Assembly: GCF_000308695.1 (NCBI RefSeq)
Contig: NZ_BAGG01000123.1
Location: forward strand, 157,745-221,744
Direction: 5' to 3'
Length of the DNA stretch: 64,000 nt
Source: Nocardia takedensis NBRC 100417
Lineage (GTDB): Bacteria; Actinomycetota; Actinomycetes; Mycobacteriales; Mycobacteriaceae
Part shown: one piece after another, positions 43,544-52,533 of the stretch
Layout of the letters: the number at the start of each line of letters is the position of its first letter
Position numbering within the stretch: the first letter of the stretch is position 1
The notes under the pieces: model-generated
The model's database searches: none
Told to the model about the DNA's origin: nothing
What the model saw: the letters and a program-made list of their open reading frames with translations, nothing else
Position numbers and translations under genes: made by a program

Positions 43544-44163
43544 TACGCCGGATCGGTGCCGAGGTCGGCGCAGTGCTCGGCCAGTACGGCGCTCTTGTGC
43601 CCGAGCGCGTCCAGATCGGCGAAGCTGTGCCAGATGTCGGCGTACTGGGCCACCAGGCGCAGCGTCTTGCGTTCGCCGCCACCGCCGATCAGGATCGGGA
43701 TGCGCCGCGTCGGGGCCGGGTTGAGTTTGCCCAACCGCTCGGTCAGCCGCGCGAGGTTGTCCTTGAGCAGCGCCAATCGGCTTCCGGCCGTGCCGAATTC
43801 GTAGCCGTACTGGTCGTAGTCCTTGCGGAACCAGCCCGCGCCGATGCCGAGGATCAGCCTGCCCGCGCTGATGTGGTCGACGGTGCGCGCCATATCCGCG
43901 AGCAGTTCCGGGTTGCGATAGCCGCCGCCGGTGACCAGCGCGCCGATCTCCACCCGCTCGGTCTGCTCGGCGAAGGCGGCCAGCATCGTCCAGCATTCGA
44001 AATGCGCGCCGTCGGGATCGCCGGTCAGCGGATAGAAGTGGTCCCAGTTGAAGACGATGTCCACGCCCGCTTCCTCCGCGCGCAGCACCGCGTCGCGGAT
44101 CAGTCCGTATTCGGGTGCGTGCTGGGGCTGGAGCTGGACGCCGATCCGAACGGGACGACTCAT
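43543..44163 (-). CDS. LLM class F420-dependent oxidoreductase, C-terminally short
   Basis: A 206-residue protein with a luciferase-like TIM barrel. Family segments are GVQLQPQHAPEY, FNWDHFYPL, EIGALVTGGGYRNPELLADMARTVDHIS, RLILGIGAGWFRKDYDQYG and PILIGGGGERKTLRLVAQYADIWH. Relatives usually continue about 50 residues past the point (HCADLGTDPA) where this one stops, so the C-terminal helix that closes the barrel seems missing. The stop falls at the edge of a 24-bp tandem repeat. It may be a damaged gene or a still-functional short form. It would use the deazaflavin F420. Confidence 0.8.
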   Translation of the reverse strand: MSRPVRIGVQLQPQHAPEYGLIRDAVLRAEEAGVDIVFNWDHFYPLTGDPDGAHFECWTMLAAFAEQTERVEIGALVTGGGYRNPELLADMARTVDHISAGRLILGIGAGWFRKDYDQYGYEFGTAGSRLALLKDNLARLTERLGKLNPAPTRRIPILIGGGGERKTLRLVAQYADIWHSFADLDALGHKSAVLAEHCADLGTDPA

Positions 44164-44319
44164 GCGGCACTCCTCGCGTCTGGTGCGTTTCCCCGACGAG
44201 GCTACCCGCGCGCGGGCCGTAGCGCGGTGTCGCCGCGAGCGCAGAGCCGGCGCAATGGCAATATCGTGGCAAATCCCGAATCGGGGAAATCCCGACGCAC
44301 CAGCAGCGGAGGTAGACCC

Positions 44320-45297
44320 GTGACCGAGACCCCGGATCGACACTCCCTCGCCGACGCCCCGGTGGTGGTCGGCGTCGACGGCACCGCCGCGTCCGATCTG
44401 GCGGTGCGCTGGGCGGTGGAGACCGCCGCGTCGCGCCGCCGCGAGCTACTGGTCGTCCACGGCCTGGACCTCGAATCGACCGACGCGCTGCTCGCTCCCT
44501 ACGCGACCCGCTCGGATCAATTGCGCGCGGCCGTCGAGGAGATCGGCGCGCGCCTGGTCGCCAACGCCCGCCGACTGGCCGAGCAGACGAACCCGACCGT
44601 GACCGTGCGCACCGACCTGGTGCGCGGCGATCCGGCCGACGCGCTGATCACCTTGTCGCGCACCGCGCACATGGTCGTCCTCGGCGGCCCGAACGACGGC
44701 CCCGGCCTCGGGCGGCTCGGCTCGATCCTGCTGTCGGTGGTCAGCCGCGCGGAGGGCGCCGTGGTCGTGGTGCGCGGGGAGACCGACCTGCCGCGCACCG
44801 GCCCGGTGGTGGTCGGCGTGGACGGCAGTCCGGTCAGCGACGCCGCCACCGGCGTTGCCTTCCGCGAGGCCGATCTGCGCGGATCACCGCTGGTGGCCGT
44901 GCACAGTTGGGCCGATCCGTACGCGGGCCGGTTCGCGAAACTGCTGGCGGCCGCCGAGGAACCGGTGGATCTGGCGGCACCGGAGCGCGCGCTGCTGGCC
45001 GAGCGGTTGGCGGGCTGGCAGGAACGCTTCCCGTCGGTGGTGGTGCAGCGCTCGGTGGAGCGGGGCAGCGCGCGCGATCACCTGCTCGACGAGTCGGTGG
45101 CGGCGCGACTGGTGGTGGTGGGCAGTCGCGGACGCGGGCGGTTCGCGCGGTTCCTGCTCGGCTCGACCAGCGCCACACTCGTCCAGAAGGCGTATTGCCC
45201 GGTCATGGTCGTGCACCAACCCGAGCGGACTGCCGAGGAAACCCCCGGGGAACGCTCAGCCGACGATCAGGTGGGCTCGATAAGCTCGCGGGAGTGA
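44320..45297 (+). CDS. Universal stress protein, two UspA domains
   Basis: A 325-residue cytosolic protein with two tandem Usp domains (about residues 13-150 and 160-300). Each starts VVVGVDG. The second holds the ATP-binding pattern VVVGSRGRGRFARFLLGSTSATLVQKAYCPVMVVH; the first has VVLGGPNDGPGLGRLGSILLSVVSRAEGAVVVV, a weaker version. Double-domain USPs are frequent in mycobacteria and relatives and are induced by hypoxia or dormancy. GTG 44320 has GGAGG seven bases upstream. Its stop overlaps the next gene's start. Confidence 0.92.
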   Translation: MTETPDRHSLADAPVVVGVDGTAASDLAVRWAVETAASRRRELLVVHGLDLESTDALLAPYATRSDQLRAAVEEIGARLVANARRLAEQTNPTVTVRTDLVRGDPADALITLSRTAHMVVLGGPNDGPGLGRLGSILLSVVSRAEGAVVVVRGETDLPRTGPVVVGVDGSPVSDAATGVAFREADLRGSPLVAVHSWADPYAGRFAKLLAAAEEPVDLAAPERALLAERLAGWQERFPSVVVQRSVERGSARDHLLDESVAARLVVVGSRGRGRFARFLLGSTSATLVQKAYCPVMVVHQPERTAEETPGERSADDQVGSISSRE

Positions 45298-46520
45298 GCA
45301 CGCCCAGTGATGCCCTGGTCACCGTCCCCGCCGACACCGACGCGGTGACCACGATCGGCCCCGAGGACGACCCGGCCGCGGCCGGGCTGACCGCCGCGCA
45401 GGTCGACACGCTGTGGTCGGCGGTCCGCGAGTGGTACCGGCTCGGCACCACCCCGGCGATCCAGATCTGCCTGCGTCGCGACGGACACGTCGTGCTCGAC
45501 CGCGCCATCGGCCACGGTTGGGGCAACGGCCCCGCCGATCCGCCCGACGCGCCGAAGATCCTCGCCACCCCGGACACACCCTTCCTGGGGTTCTCCACCG
45601 CCAAGGGCGTGGCCGCCACCGTGATGACGATGCTCATCGAACAGGGCGTCTTCGCGGCGGAGGACCGGGTGTGCGAGCACATCCCGGAGTTCGCGGCCAA
45701 CGGCAAACAGCGGATCACGATCGGCGACATCCTCGACCATTCGGCGGGCATCCCGTTCCTGAACGGCCCGTATCGCGGTTTCGATCTGGTCCTGGACGAG
45801 GATCTGGCCGCGCGGGCGCTCGCGGAACTGAAACCGAGCTTCCCGCGCGGTCGGTTCCGGATCTACCACGCGATGACCAGCGGACTCGTGTTGCGGCTGC
45901 TCGTGCGGCGGGCCACCGGCCGACGGATGCGCGAGCACCTGCGCGACCAGGTGTTGACCCCGCTCGGGTTCCGCTGGACCAATTTCGGCGTCGACCCGGC
46001 CGACGTCGCGGCGGTGGTGCCCGGCGTGAAGACCGGCCCCGACCCGAACCGCGTGGCGACCGCGCTGGCGCGCAAGGCGCTCGGCGGCGGCATGGGCGGC
46101 GCGGCGCGTTCCCCGGAGGCCACGGCGGCCTTCCTCACCGCCGAACTGCCTTCCGGCAATCTCGTCACCACCGCCAACGAACTGTCCCGCTTCTACGAGA
46201 TCCTCGCGCGCGGCGGCGAACTCGACGGCGTGCGAATCCTGTCCCCGGAGGCGTTGCGCGAGGCGGTCCGGCCCGCCCCGTGGCTCCCCGGTGTCGCCGG
46301 ACGCGTCAGCCGCGCCGGTTTCGAGCTGGGCGGACGCCGCTCCAAATTCGGGCGCGACACCCGTCAACATTTCGGCCGCAGCGGGCTGACCACGCAATAC
46401 GGCTGGGCCGACCCGCAGCGCCGCCTCGCGGGCGCGATCCTGACCAGCGGCAAAGCCACCACCGACACCGACCGCCCCTGGCGACTGGTCGAGCTGATCT
46501 CCGCCACCCTCGCGCCCTGA
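45294..46520 (+). CDS. Serine hydrolase of beta-lactamase fold (EstB/LipE-like)
   Basis: A 408-residue class C beta-lactamase-like protein. The catalytic SxxK is S101-T-A-K104 in LGFSTAKG; YHAMTSG is the Tyr motif; HFGRSG is the third. There is no obvious signal peptide, so it is probably a cytoplasmic esterase/lipase related to mycobacterial LipE/LipL rather than a true beta-lactamase. It starts at GTG 45294 overlapping the USP stop by four bases. Confidence 0.9.
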   Translation: MSTPSDALVTVPADTDAVTTIGPEDDPAAAGLTAAQVDTLWSAVREWYRLGTTPAIQICLRRDGHVVLDRAIGHGWGNGPADPPDAPKILATPDTPFLGFSTAKGVAATVMTMLIEQGVFAAEDRVCEHIPEFAANGKQRITIGDILDHSAGIPFLNGPYRGFDLVLDEDLAARALAELKPSFPRGRFRIYHAMTSGLVLRLLVRRATGRRMREHLRDQVLTPLGFRWTNFGVDPADVAAVVPGVKTGPDPNRVATALARKALGGGMGGAARSPEATAAFLTAELPSGNLVTTANELSRFYEILARGGELDGVRILSPEALREAVRPAPWLPGVAGRVSRAGFELGGRRSKFGRDTRQHFGRSGLTTQYGWADPQRRLAGAILTSGKATTDTDRPWRLVELISATLAP

Positions 46521-46604
46521 CTCCCCGTTCCCGTTAGGATCGCGCGTCAACCCTGTACTCGGATCGTCCGGCACGTTCCTGCCGGGATGGGATGTGGATT
46601 TGTC

Positions 46605-47687
46605 ATGGCTACGGTGACCTTCGAGGGCGCGACCCGGATCTATCCGGGGGCGACGAAACCGGCTGTCGACCATTTGGACCTGGAGATCGCGGACGGGGAA
46701 TTCCTCGTCCTGGTCGGCCCCTCGGGCTGCGGGAAATCGACCTCGCTGCGCATGCTGGCCGGGTTGGAGGAGGTCAACGGCGGGCGCATCCTGATCGGCG
46801 CGAACGACGTCACCAACGCCGAACCCAAGGAACGCGATATCGCGATGGTGTTCCAGAACTACGCGCTCTACCCGCACATGTCGGTCGCCGAGAACATGGG
46901 CTTCGCCCTGAAGCTGGCGAAGGTGGCCAAGGCGGAGAAACAGCAGCGGGTGCTGGAGGCGGCGAAACTGCTCGACCTCGAACCGTTCCTCGACCGCAAG
47001 CCCAAAGCGCTCTCGGGCGGTCAGCGGCAGCGTGTGGCGATGGGCCGCGCGATCGTGCGGCAACCGCAGGTGTTCCTGATGGACGAACCGCTGTCGAACC
47101 TGGACGCCAAACTGCGCGTGCAGACCCGCACCCAGATCGCCCAGTTGCAACGTCGTCTCGGCACCACCACCGTCTACGTCACCCACGACCAGGTCGAGGC
47201 GATGACGATGGGCGACCGGGTGGCCGTGCTCAAGGACGGCCTGTTGCAGCAGTGCGCGAGTCCGCGCGACCTGTACCGGGATCCGGCCAACGCGTTCGTC
47301 GCCGGCTTCATGGGTTCGCCCGCCATGAACATGTTCACGCTGCCGGTGCAGGGTGACCGGGTCGCCCTCGGCGGCTACGCGCTGCCGTTGCCGCGGTCGG
47401 TGCGCGCCGACACCGTGACGGTCGGCATCCGTCCCGAACATTTCGAGATCGGCGGCGCGGGGGCGCACGGTATCGAGATGGAGGTCGACGTGGTGGAGGA
47501 ACTCGGTTCCGACGCCTACGTCTACGGCCGGACCCTGGCCCCGGGCCAGTGGAACGGCGGCGGCGAGACGATCGTGGCGCGCGCCGACTGGCGCAATCCG
47601 CCGCCGCGCGGCGCGCGACTGCGACTGGCCACCACCCAGGAGCACGTCTACTTCTTCGACGCGGCGGACGGCAGCAGGCTCAACTGA
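46605..47687 (+). CDS. sugC: Sugar ABC transporter ATPase (SugC/MsiK/UgpC-like)
   Basis: A 360-residue ATPase of the carbohydrate-uptake CUT1 type. Walker A is GPSGCGKST, signature LSGGQRQRVAMGRAIV, Walker B VFLMDEPLSNLDAKLR and the switch TVYVTHDQVEAMTMGDR. The C-terminal TOBE-like regulatory domain (about 240-360) is that of MalK/UgpC relatives. The only CUT1-type permeases in the window, at 53887-55793, have no ATPase of their own. I infer that this protein energises them and perhaps other importers elsewhere, in the manner of MsiK. A hairpin follows the stop. Confidence 0.93.
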   Translation: MATVTFEGATRIYPGATKPAVDHLDLEIADGEFLVLVGPSGCGKSTSLRMLAGLEEVNGGRILIGANDVTNAEPKERDIAMVFQNYALYPHMSVAENMGFALKLAKVAKAEKQQRVLEAAKLLDLEPFLDRKPKALSGGQRQRVAMGRAIVRQPQVFLMDEPLSNLDAKLRVQTRTQIAQLQRRLGTTTVYVTHDQVEAMTMGDRVAVLKDGLLQQCASPRDLYRDPANAFVAGFMGSPAMNMFTLPVQGDRVALGGYALPLPRSVRADTVTVGIRPEHFEIGGAGAHGIEMEVDVVEELGSDAYVYGRTLAPGQWNGGGETIVARADWRNPPPRGARLRLATTQEHVYFFDAADGSRLN

Positions 47688-47698
47688 GCCGCCCCCCG

Positions 47699-47738
47699 AT
47701 CCGGACCGGCGGCGCGGGTCAGCGCCGCCAGTCCGGAT
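47699..47738. terminator. Bidirectional terminator hairpin
   Basis: A 17-bp stem with one G-T pair (ATCCGGACCGGCGGCGC and its partner) around a six-base loop GGGTCA. It starts 11 bp after the sugC-like stop and extends through the last codons of the convergent HxlR gene. Confidence 0.75.
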
Positions 47739-48219
47739 TGAGTCGGATTCCCAGTTCGTCGAGGCCGATTTCTCCGCCGCCCGCGCTGCGCACTTCCACG
47801 CGCACGGGCGCGCCCGTGGCCTCCTCGATCACTTGTAGCGGCGCGGGCCCGGGCTGGAGATAGGCGTCGCCCCACTGCATCAGCGCCAACACCACGGGCA
47901 GCAGATCGCGCCCCATGTCGGTGAGCACGTATTCGTTGCGGGTGCGCTGTCCTTCTTCCCGGTAGGGCTGTTTGGTGAGCAGGCCGGCCTCGGTGAGTTT
48001 GCGCAGTTGCGCGCTGGCGGCGGCGTCGGTGATGCCGACGCGGGCGGCGAAGCCGTCGAAGCGGCGGGTGCCGTAGTACGCCTCGCGCAGGATCAGGATC
48101 GCCGAGCGGGTACCGACCAGGTCCAACGCCTTGGCGATCGAGCAATGCGTGGGTTTCCACGAACTGAGGTCGGCCAACGGCCCTTCCATCACGGCTGCCA
48201 TGACGCACATCATAGCCAT
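47719..48219 (-). CDS. HxlR-family transcriptional regulator
   Basis: A ~166-residue regulator with a winged helix: THCSIAKALDLVGTRSAILILREAYYGTRRFDGFAARVGITDAAASAQLRKLTEAGLL (positions about 35-90), with a C-terminal extension VRVEVRSAGGGEIGLDELGIRLNP. It is divergent from the thiolase gene across ~94 bp containing TGACTTC and TCAGG elements, so it may control that gene and itself. The start is uncertain: ATG 48219 has a GAAG element before it; ATG 48201 and 48189 are alternatives. Confidence 0.87.
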   Translation of the reverse strand: MAMMCVMAAVMEGPLADLSSWKPTHCSIAKALDLVGTRSAILILREAYYGTRRFDGFAARVGITDAAASAQLRKLTEAGLLTKQPYREEGQRTRNEYVLTDMGRDLLPVVLALMQWGDAYLQPGPAPLQVIEEATGAPVRVEVRSAGGGEIGLDELGIRLNPDWRR

Positions 48220-48313
48220 TTCTGACTTCACTTCGTCATAGTCAGGCGTTACCCTGACTGCAGGACAAGAGAGTCAGATCGAAGGGGATCGGCTCGCTCC
48301 GAAAGGAAGCACC

Positions 48314-49483
48314 ATGAGAGACGCGGTCATCGTCGCGGCGGTACGCACTCCGATCGGCAAGGGCAAGCCCACCGGCGCCCTGCACGACGTCCACGCCGTC
48401 GACCTGCTCGCGCACAGCCTGCGCGAGATCGTCGACCGCACCGGCATCGACCCGGCGCTCATCGACGACGTCATCGGCGGCGTGGTCAGCCAGGTCGGCG
48501 AACAAGGGGCCAACATGACCCGGCGCGCCGCACTGGCCGCGGGCTATCCCGAATCGGTGCCCGCCACCACCGTCGACCGGCAGTGCGGCAGCAGCCAGCA
48601 GGCCGTGCACTTCGCCGCGCAGGGCATCATCTCCGGCGCCTACGACATCGTCGTCGCGGCGGGCGTGGAATCCATGGGCCGAGTCCCCATGGGCGCGAGC
48701 CTGCTCGGGACGACCGACCCGTCCGGCGTCGGCTTCGCCGCCCGCTACCCCGAAGGACTCGTCTCCCAGGGCATCGGCGCCGAACTCATCGCCGCCCGCT
48801 GGGATCTGAGCCGCGCGCGACTCGACGAATTCGCCCTCGGCAGCCACGAGAAGGCCGCGCTCGCCACCAAGAACGGGTCCTTCACCGCCGAACTGGCCCC
48901 GATCGCCGGACTGAACACCGACGAAGGCATCCGCGTCGGCGGCACCCTGGAAACCCTCGCGGGACTGCGCCCGGCCTACTACGACGAGGCGATGGCCGCC
49001 CGCTTTCCCGAGATCGACTGGCGCATCACCGCCGCCACCGCCAGCCAGATCAGCGACGGCAGCGCCGCACTCCTGCTGATGACCAGCGAGAAGGCCCGCG
49101 AACTCGGCCTGACCCCGCTGGCCCGACTGCACAGCTTCGCCGTCGCGGGCGACGACCCGTTGCTCATGCTCACCGCCGTCATCCCGGCGACCCGAAAGGT
49201 GTTGCGGCGCGCCGGACTCTCGATCTCCGACATCGACCTGGTCGAGATCAACGAGGCGTTCTCGCCGGTGGTGCTGGCCTGGGCGAAGGACACCGGGGCC
49301 GACCTGGCCAAGGTGAACGTCAACGGCGGGGCGATCGCCCTCGGCCATCCGCTGGGCGCCTCCGGGGCGCGGTTGATGACCACGCTGGTGCACGCCATGG
49401 GTGAGCGAGGCGCGCGCTACGGCCTCCAGACCATGTGCGAGGCGGGCGGTCTGGCCAACGCCACCATCATCGAACGAATCTGA
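48314..49483 (+). CDS. Acetyl-CoA C-acyltransferase (thiolase)
   Basis: A 389-residue thiolase that condenses or cleaves acyl-CoAs. The nucleophilic cysteine is C91 in DRQCGSS; the C-terminal motifs are NVNGGAIALGHPLGASGAR (His) and GLQTMCEAGG (second catalytic Cys). ATG 48314 has GAAAGGAAGC upstream. Probably acts in beta-oxidation or steroid side-chain type degradation, but no other fatty acid gene is adjacent; the HxlR gene is divergent. Confidence 0.94.
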   Translation: MRDAVIVAAVRTPIGKGKPTGALHDVHAVDLLAHSLREIVDRTGIDPALIDDVIGGVVSQVGEQGANMTRRAALAAGYPESVPATTVDRQCGSSQQAVHFAAQGIISGAYDIVVAAGVESMGRVPMGASLLGTTDPSGVGFAARYPEGLVSQGIGAELIAARWDLSRARLDEFALGSHEKAALATKNGSFTAELAPIAGLNTDEGIRVGGTLETLAGLRPAYYDEAMAARFPEIDWRITAATASQISDGSAALLLMTSEKARELGLTPLARLHSFAVAGDDPLLMLTAVIPATRKVLRRAGLSISDIDLVEINEAFSPVVLAWAKDTGADLAKVNVNGGAIALGHPLGASGARLMTTLVHAMGERGARYGLQTMCEAGGLANATIIERI

Positions 49484-49485
49484 AC

Positions 49486-49806
49486 TCAGCCCTCGATGGC
49501 CAACGCGATCAGCAGGCCGAGCACCCAAGTGCACGCGAGGATGGGCACCGCCACCAGCGGCGCCCATCCGACCGGCAGTCCGGCGCGGACCCGGCCCACA
49601 ATCCGGCCCAGCGCCACCACCGCCGCCGCGATGACGCCGACCGTCGCCACCGCGTAGGCGAGCACGAACGACGAATCCCCGTCCCGATCCACCTGTTCGT
49701 AGATCGGGATGAGGTTGAACACGAAGATCCCGAACGACAGCGCGAGCAGACAACCCAGTGTCACGCGCAGGATTTCGAGCAGCCCGCCCCGCCGATACGA
49801 CCCCAT
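49486..49806 (-). CDS. Small three-helix membrane protein
   Basis: A 106-residue hydrophobic protein with three likely membrane helices (about residues 12-33, 47-68 and 80-103) separated by a charged loop YEQVDRDGDSS. I do not recognise a family. It is convergent with the thiolase gene (two bases between the stops) and divergent to menC. The start at ATG 49806 is supported by its charged N-terminus MGSYRRGG. Confidence 0.7.
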   Translation of the reverse strand: MGSYRRGGLLEILRVTLGCLLALSFGIFVFNLIPIYEQVDRDGDSSFVLAYAVATVGVIAAAVVALGRIVGRVRAGLPVGWAPLVAVPILACTWVLGLLIALAIEG

Positions 49807-49858
49807 ACCCCAGGATGCCCCGCCGCGGCCGCCCGCACCACCCGTAAGCTGGACCGCG

Positions 49859-50827
49859 ATGACCGACCCCGACCTCGTCGTCTACGCGATACCGCTGCGG
49901 ACCCGCTTCCGCGGCATCACCGTGCGCGAGGGAATGCTGATCCGAGGGCCGCTGGGCTGGGGCGATTTCTGCCCGTTCCCCGAATACGACGACCGCGAGG
50001 CCGCGGGTTGGCTGGCGACCGCGCTGGAACAGTCCTGCCGCGGCTGGCCCGCCCCGGTCCGCGACCGCATCCCGGTCAACTGCATCGTTCCCGCGGTCGA
50101 CCCGGAACGGGCCTACGAGATCACCGCGCGCTCCGGGTGCGCGACGGCGAAGGTCAAGGTCGCCGACCATCCCGCATCGCTGTCCGAGGATCTGGCGCGC
50201 GTCGAGGCCGTGCGCGACGCGCTCGGTCCGAAAGGCCGCGTCCGGGTCGACGCGAACGCGGTGTGGGACGTCGACACCGCCGTCGCCCGCATCACCCGCC
50301 TCGACCGCGCCGCGGGCGGACTGGAATACGTCGAACAGCCCTGTCCGACAGTGGAAGAACTCGCCGCGGTGCGCCGCCGTGTCGACGTGCCGATCGCCGC
50401 CGACGAATCCATCCGCCGCGCCGAGGACCCGCTGCGGGTCGCCGTCGCGGGCGCGGCCGACGTCGCCGTGATCAAATGCACGCCGCTGGGCGGAGTCCGG
50501 CGCGCGCTGCGCGTCGCCGAGGCCGCCGGACTGCCGTGCGTGGTGTCCTCCGCGCTGGAGACCGGCGTCGGCCTGGCCGCCCAACTCGCCCTCGCCGGCG
50601 CGCTCCCACGCCTCGACTTCGCCTGCGGTCTCGGCACCGCCGCCCTGTTCACCGGCGACGTGGTCGATCCGTCCCCGCAACCCGTCGACGGCTATCTCCC
50701 CGTCGCCCACACCCCACCCGAACCCGACCCGGAACTGCTGGAGCGCTACCGGCACCCCGACCCGGAGCGCACCGAGTGGTGGCTGACGCGCTACGCCCGC
50801 GTCCGCGAACTGGTCGACGCCGACTGA
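49859..50827 (+). CDS. menC: o-Succinylbenzoate synthase
   Basis: This enolase-superfamily enzyme dehydrates SHCHC to o-succinylbenzoate in menaquinone biosynthesis. The 322-residue protein shows the catalytic Lys in ATAKVKV, metal ligands in RVDANAVWD, VEQP and AADES, and the second Lys in VIKCTPLGG. The short ATG 49859 start follows 40 bp after the divergent membrane gene. Size fits the actinobacterial MenC form (M. tuberculosis Rv0553). No other men gene is adjacent. Confidence 0.94.
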   Translation: MTDPDLVVYAIPLRTRFRGITVREGMLIRGPLGWGDFCPFPEYDDREAAGWLATALEQSCRGWPAPVRDRIPVNCIVPAVDPERAYEITARSGCATAKVKVADHPASLSEDLARVEAVRDALGPKGRVRVDANAVWDVDTAVARITRLDRAAGGLEYVEQPCPTVEELAAVRRRVDVPIAADESIRRAEDPLRVAVAGAADVAVIKCTPLGGVRRALRVAEAAGLPCVVSSALETGVGLAAQLALAGALPRLDFACGLGTAALFTGDVVDPSPQPVDGYLPVAHTPPEPDPELLERYRHPDPERTEWWLTRYARVRELVDAD

Positions 50828-50898
50828 TCACGGCCGGGACTGAGCCGCCTCCGCCGACCTGTCTCGCGGCCGCACTCCCGACCGGCCCTCTCCGCGTA

Positions 50899-51408
50899 TC
50901 ACGCGCCGCGCGCGCCGCATCCGTGCAGGGATGTGCGCAGTAGGAAAGCGGCTTCCGCGCCGATGATCCCGTCGACCAATTCGACGTAGCGCGCACAGAA
51001 TTCGGGCCCGTGGGCGGCGAGCGTGGAGCCGGTCGGTTCGAGGTGGTGGGCCAGTTCGTGCAGCACCACCAGTTCGCGCAGCGCCCACGCGGTCGCGCCG
51101 GTATGGACGGGAACGGCCAGGACCGCGCCCTCGGGTTCGTAGTGGGCGGCGGTGTTCCCGGCTCGCGCGCGCACCCGCACCGGCGCAGCCGCGCGCTCCC
51201 ACCCCGCGCGGACCCAGTTGAGAGCCAGCACCTTGTCGACGTAGGTCTGCACGGAATCGACCGAGGCGAAACGTCTTTCGACCGGAAGGGTGATCCGCGA
51301 CCCGTGCACTTCCACGGTCCGGGTCGACGTCTCGTCCGCGCGATCGAAGGCCACCCGCACCAACCGCTCGGCGTCGTACACCGCCGCCCGCTGCGAATCG
51401 CGCGTCAC
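50899..51408 (-). CDS. TIGR04338-family putative metallohydrolase
   Basis: A 169-residue protein with a gluzincin-like zinc site HELAHH followed by a likely third ligand in HGPEFCARYVEL. It starts TRDSQRAAVYDAE, the typical N-terminus of the actinobacterial TIGR04338 family. GTG 51408 is chosen; GTG 51411 and 51417 are close alternatives, with GGAG just upstream. The family sits beside DUF2786 genes, as here (51521-52363). Substrate unknown. Confidence 0.85.
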   Translation of the reverse strand: MTRDSQRAAVYDAERLVRVAFDRADETSTRTVEVHGSRITLPVERRFASVDSVQTYVDKVLALNWVRAGWERAAAPVRVRARAGNTAAHYEPEGAVLAVPVHTGATAWALRELVVLHELAHHLEPTGSTLAAHGPEFCARYVELVDGIIGAEAAFLLRTSLHGCGARGA

Positions 51409-51520
51409 CACGCGCACTCCACGGCGAGACGCACCCCGACTCGGCGCTCGGACACACCGCGCTCGGACGACGGCCCGACGAGTCGCCCGCAACGGAGACG
51501 CCGCGTGGAAGTCACCGACC

Positions 51521-52363
51521 TCAGCGCCCGGGTTCCAATTGGCCGCGCGCGGCGTCGAGTTCGGGAGAGACGCCGAGGCGCGCGGCCCGACCCGCGTTGT
51601 CGCCCGCGCGCCGGGCCCCGGCCGAGTGGCCCGCGGAGGTCTGCGGCCCGCGCCAAGTGCCACGGGCCTGGGAGGTGCTGGTGTAGAAGTCGGTGAGGGC
51701 GACCTCTTTGTCGCGCAACGCGAGCGCGGTGCCGGTGGTGCGCGCGACATCCTGGTCGACCGCTTCCGTCTCGACTTGGGCTTTCACCTCGGCGAGGCGG
51801 TGGCCGACGCGGGCGGCGAAAGCCATCTGGAAGTTGAGGCGCGCGGTGACGGCGGCGGCGGGGGCCTGCACGCGTTTGCGCACCGTGCGGCCCCAGCGAG
51901 TCTCCTCGACGATCTTCTCCACGGTGGCGCTGCGATACCGACCGGACTTGATGTAGTGGTCCGAGGCGCGGACCATCTGCACCAGCAGACTGGTGTAGAG
52001 AGCTTCGCAGGTGTCGATGTCGGCGGCGAAACCGAACGCGTACACCTGGGTGGACGTGCGCGCGACATCGCAGCGAACGTCATTCGCGGCGGCTATCGCC
52101 ACGAACAACTGCACGTAGGTGCGCAAGCCCTTGCGACCCGGTTCGCCGATCTCGATGACGCGCTGTGTCGGCTGCGCGCGCCGCTCGCGCCCGGTGACGT
52201 GCGCGCGAGCGACCGCCAGATCGATCGAGGAACGGGTGGCCAATCGTTGCGCGGCGGCCAGGAACGCCTCGGCCTCGTGCTCGTTGTCGGTGGCCTCGGC
52301 CTTGCGCAGCAGTCCGCCGATCCGGGTCAGCATCCGGTCGGGAACCGCGTTCGGCGAAGTCAT
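51521..52363 (-). CDS. DUF2786 domain protein
   Basis: A 280-residue protein. The N-terminal ~45 residues match DUF2786 (MLTRIGGLLRKAEATDNEHEAEAFLAAAQRLATRSSIDLA as guide). The rest is the longer actinobacterial extension with WGRTVRKRVQAP and AVTARLNFQMAFAARVGHRLAE. No catalytic motif is obvious. It is followed, 112 bp later on the same strand, by the TIGR04338 metallohydrolase, and the pair may work together. Nothing known fixes its role. Confidence 0.85.
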   Translation of the reverse strand: MTSPNAVPDRMLTRIGGLLRKAEATDNEHEAEAFLAAAQRLATRSSIDLAVARAHVTGRERRAQPTQRVIEIGEPGRKGLRTYVQLFVAIAAANDVRCDVARTSTQVYAFGFAADIDTCEALYTSLLVQMVRASDHYIKSGRYRSATVEKIVEETRWGRTVRKRVQAPAAAVTARLNFQMAFAARVGHRLAEVKAQVETEAVDQDVARTTGTALALRDKEVALTDFYTSTSQARGTWRGPQTSAGHSAGARRAGDNAGRAARLGVSPELDAARGQLEPGR

Positions 52364-52394
52364 CGCCGTTCAGGGTAGCCCCGCCCGGCGTCGT

Positions 52395-52423
52395 CACAGT
52401 GGGACACGGGTGGCACTGTGTCC
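52395..52423. promoter_or_regulatory. Nested inverted repeats before lpqY-like gene
   Basis: CACAGT/ACTGTG and the overlapping GGACAC/GTGTCC are mutually exclusive stems, 111 bp or more upstream of the start at 52534. They could be an operator or a leader hairpin of the sugar importer operon. No local sugar regulator is encoded. Confidence 0.4.
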
Positions 52424-52533
52424 TGGTACCGAATGCACGGTGTAGTCCGGCGGGGCACGTGAACACGATGTATCTTGCGTTGTGCACCGCAGGGTGTGCC
52501 GCTGCTCACGTCGTAAACAATGGAGTGTCCGCG

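Noticed and set aside
45294..46520. Beta-lactamase resistance gene
   Set aside because: The fold and SxxK motif are present, but there is no signal peptide and the sequence is closer to LipE/EstB-like esterases.
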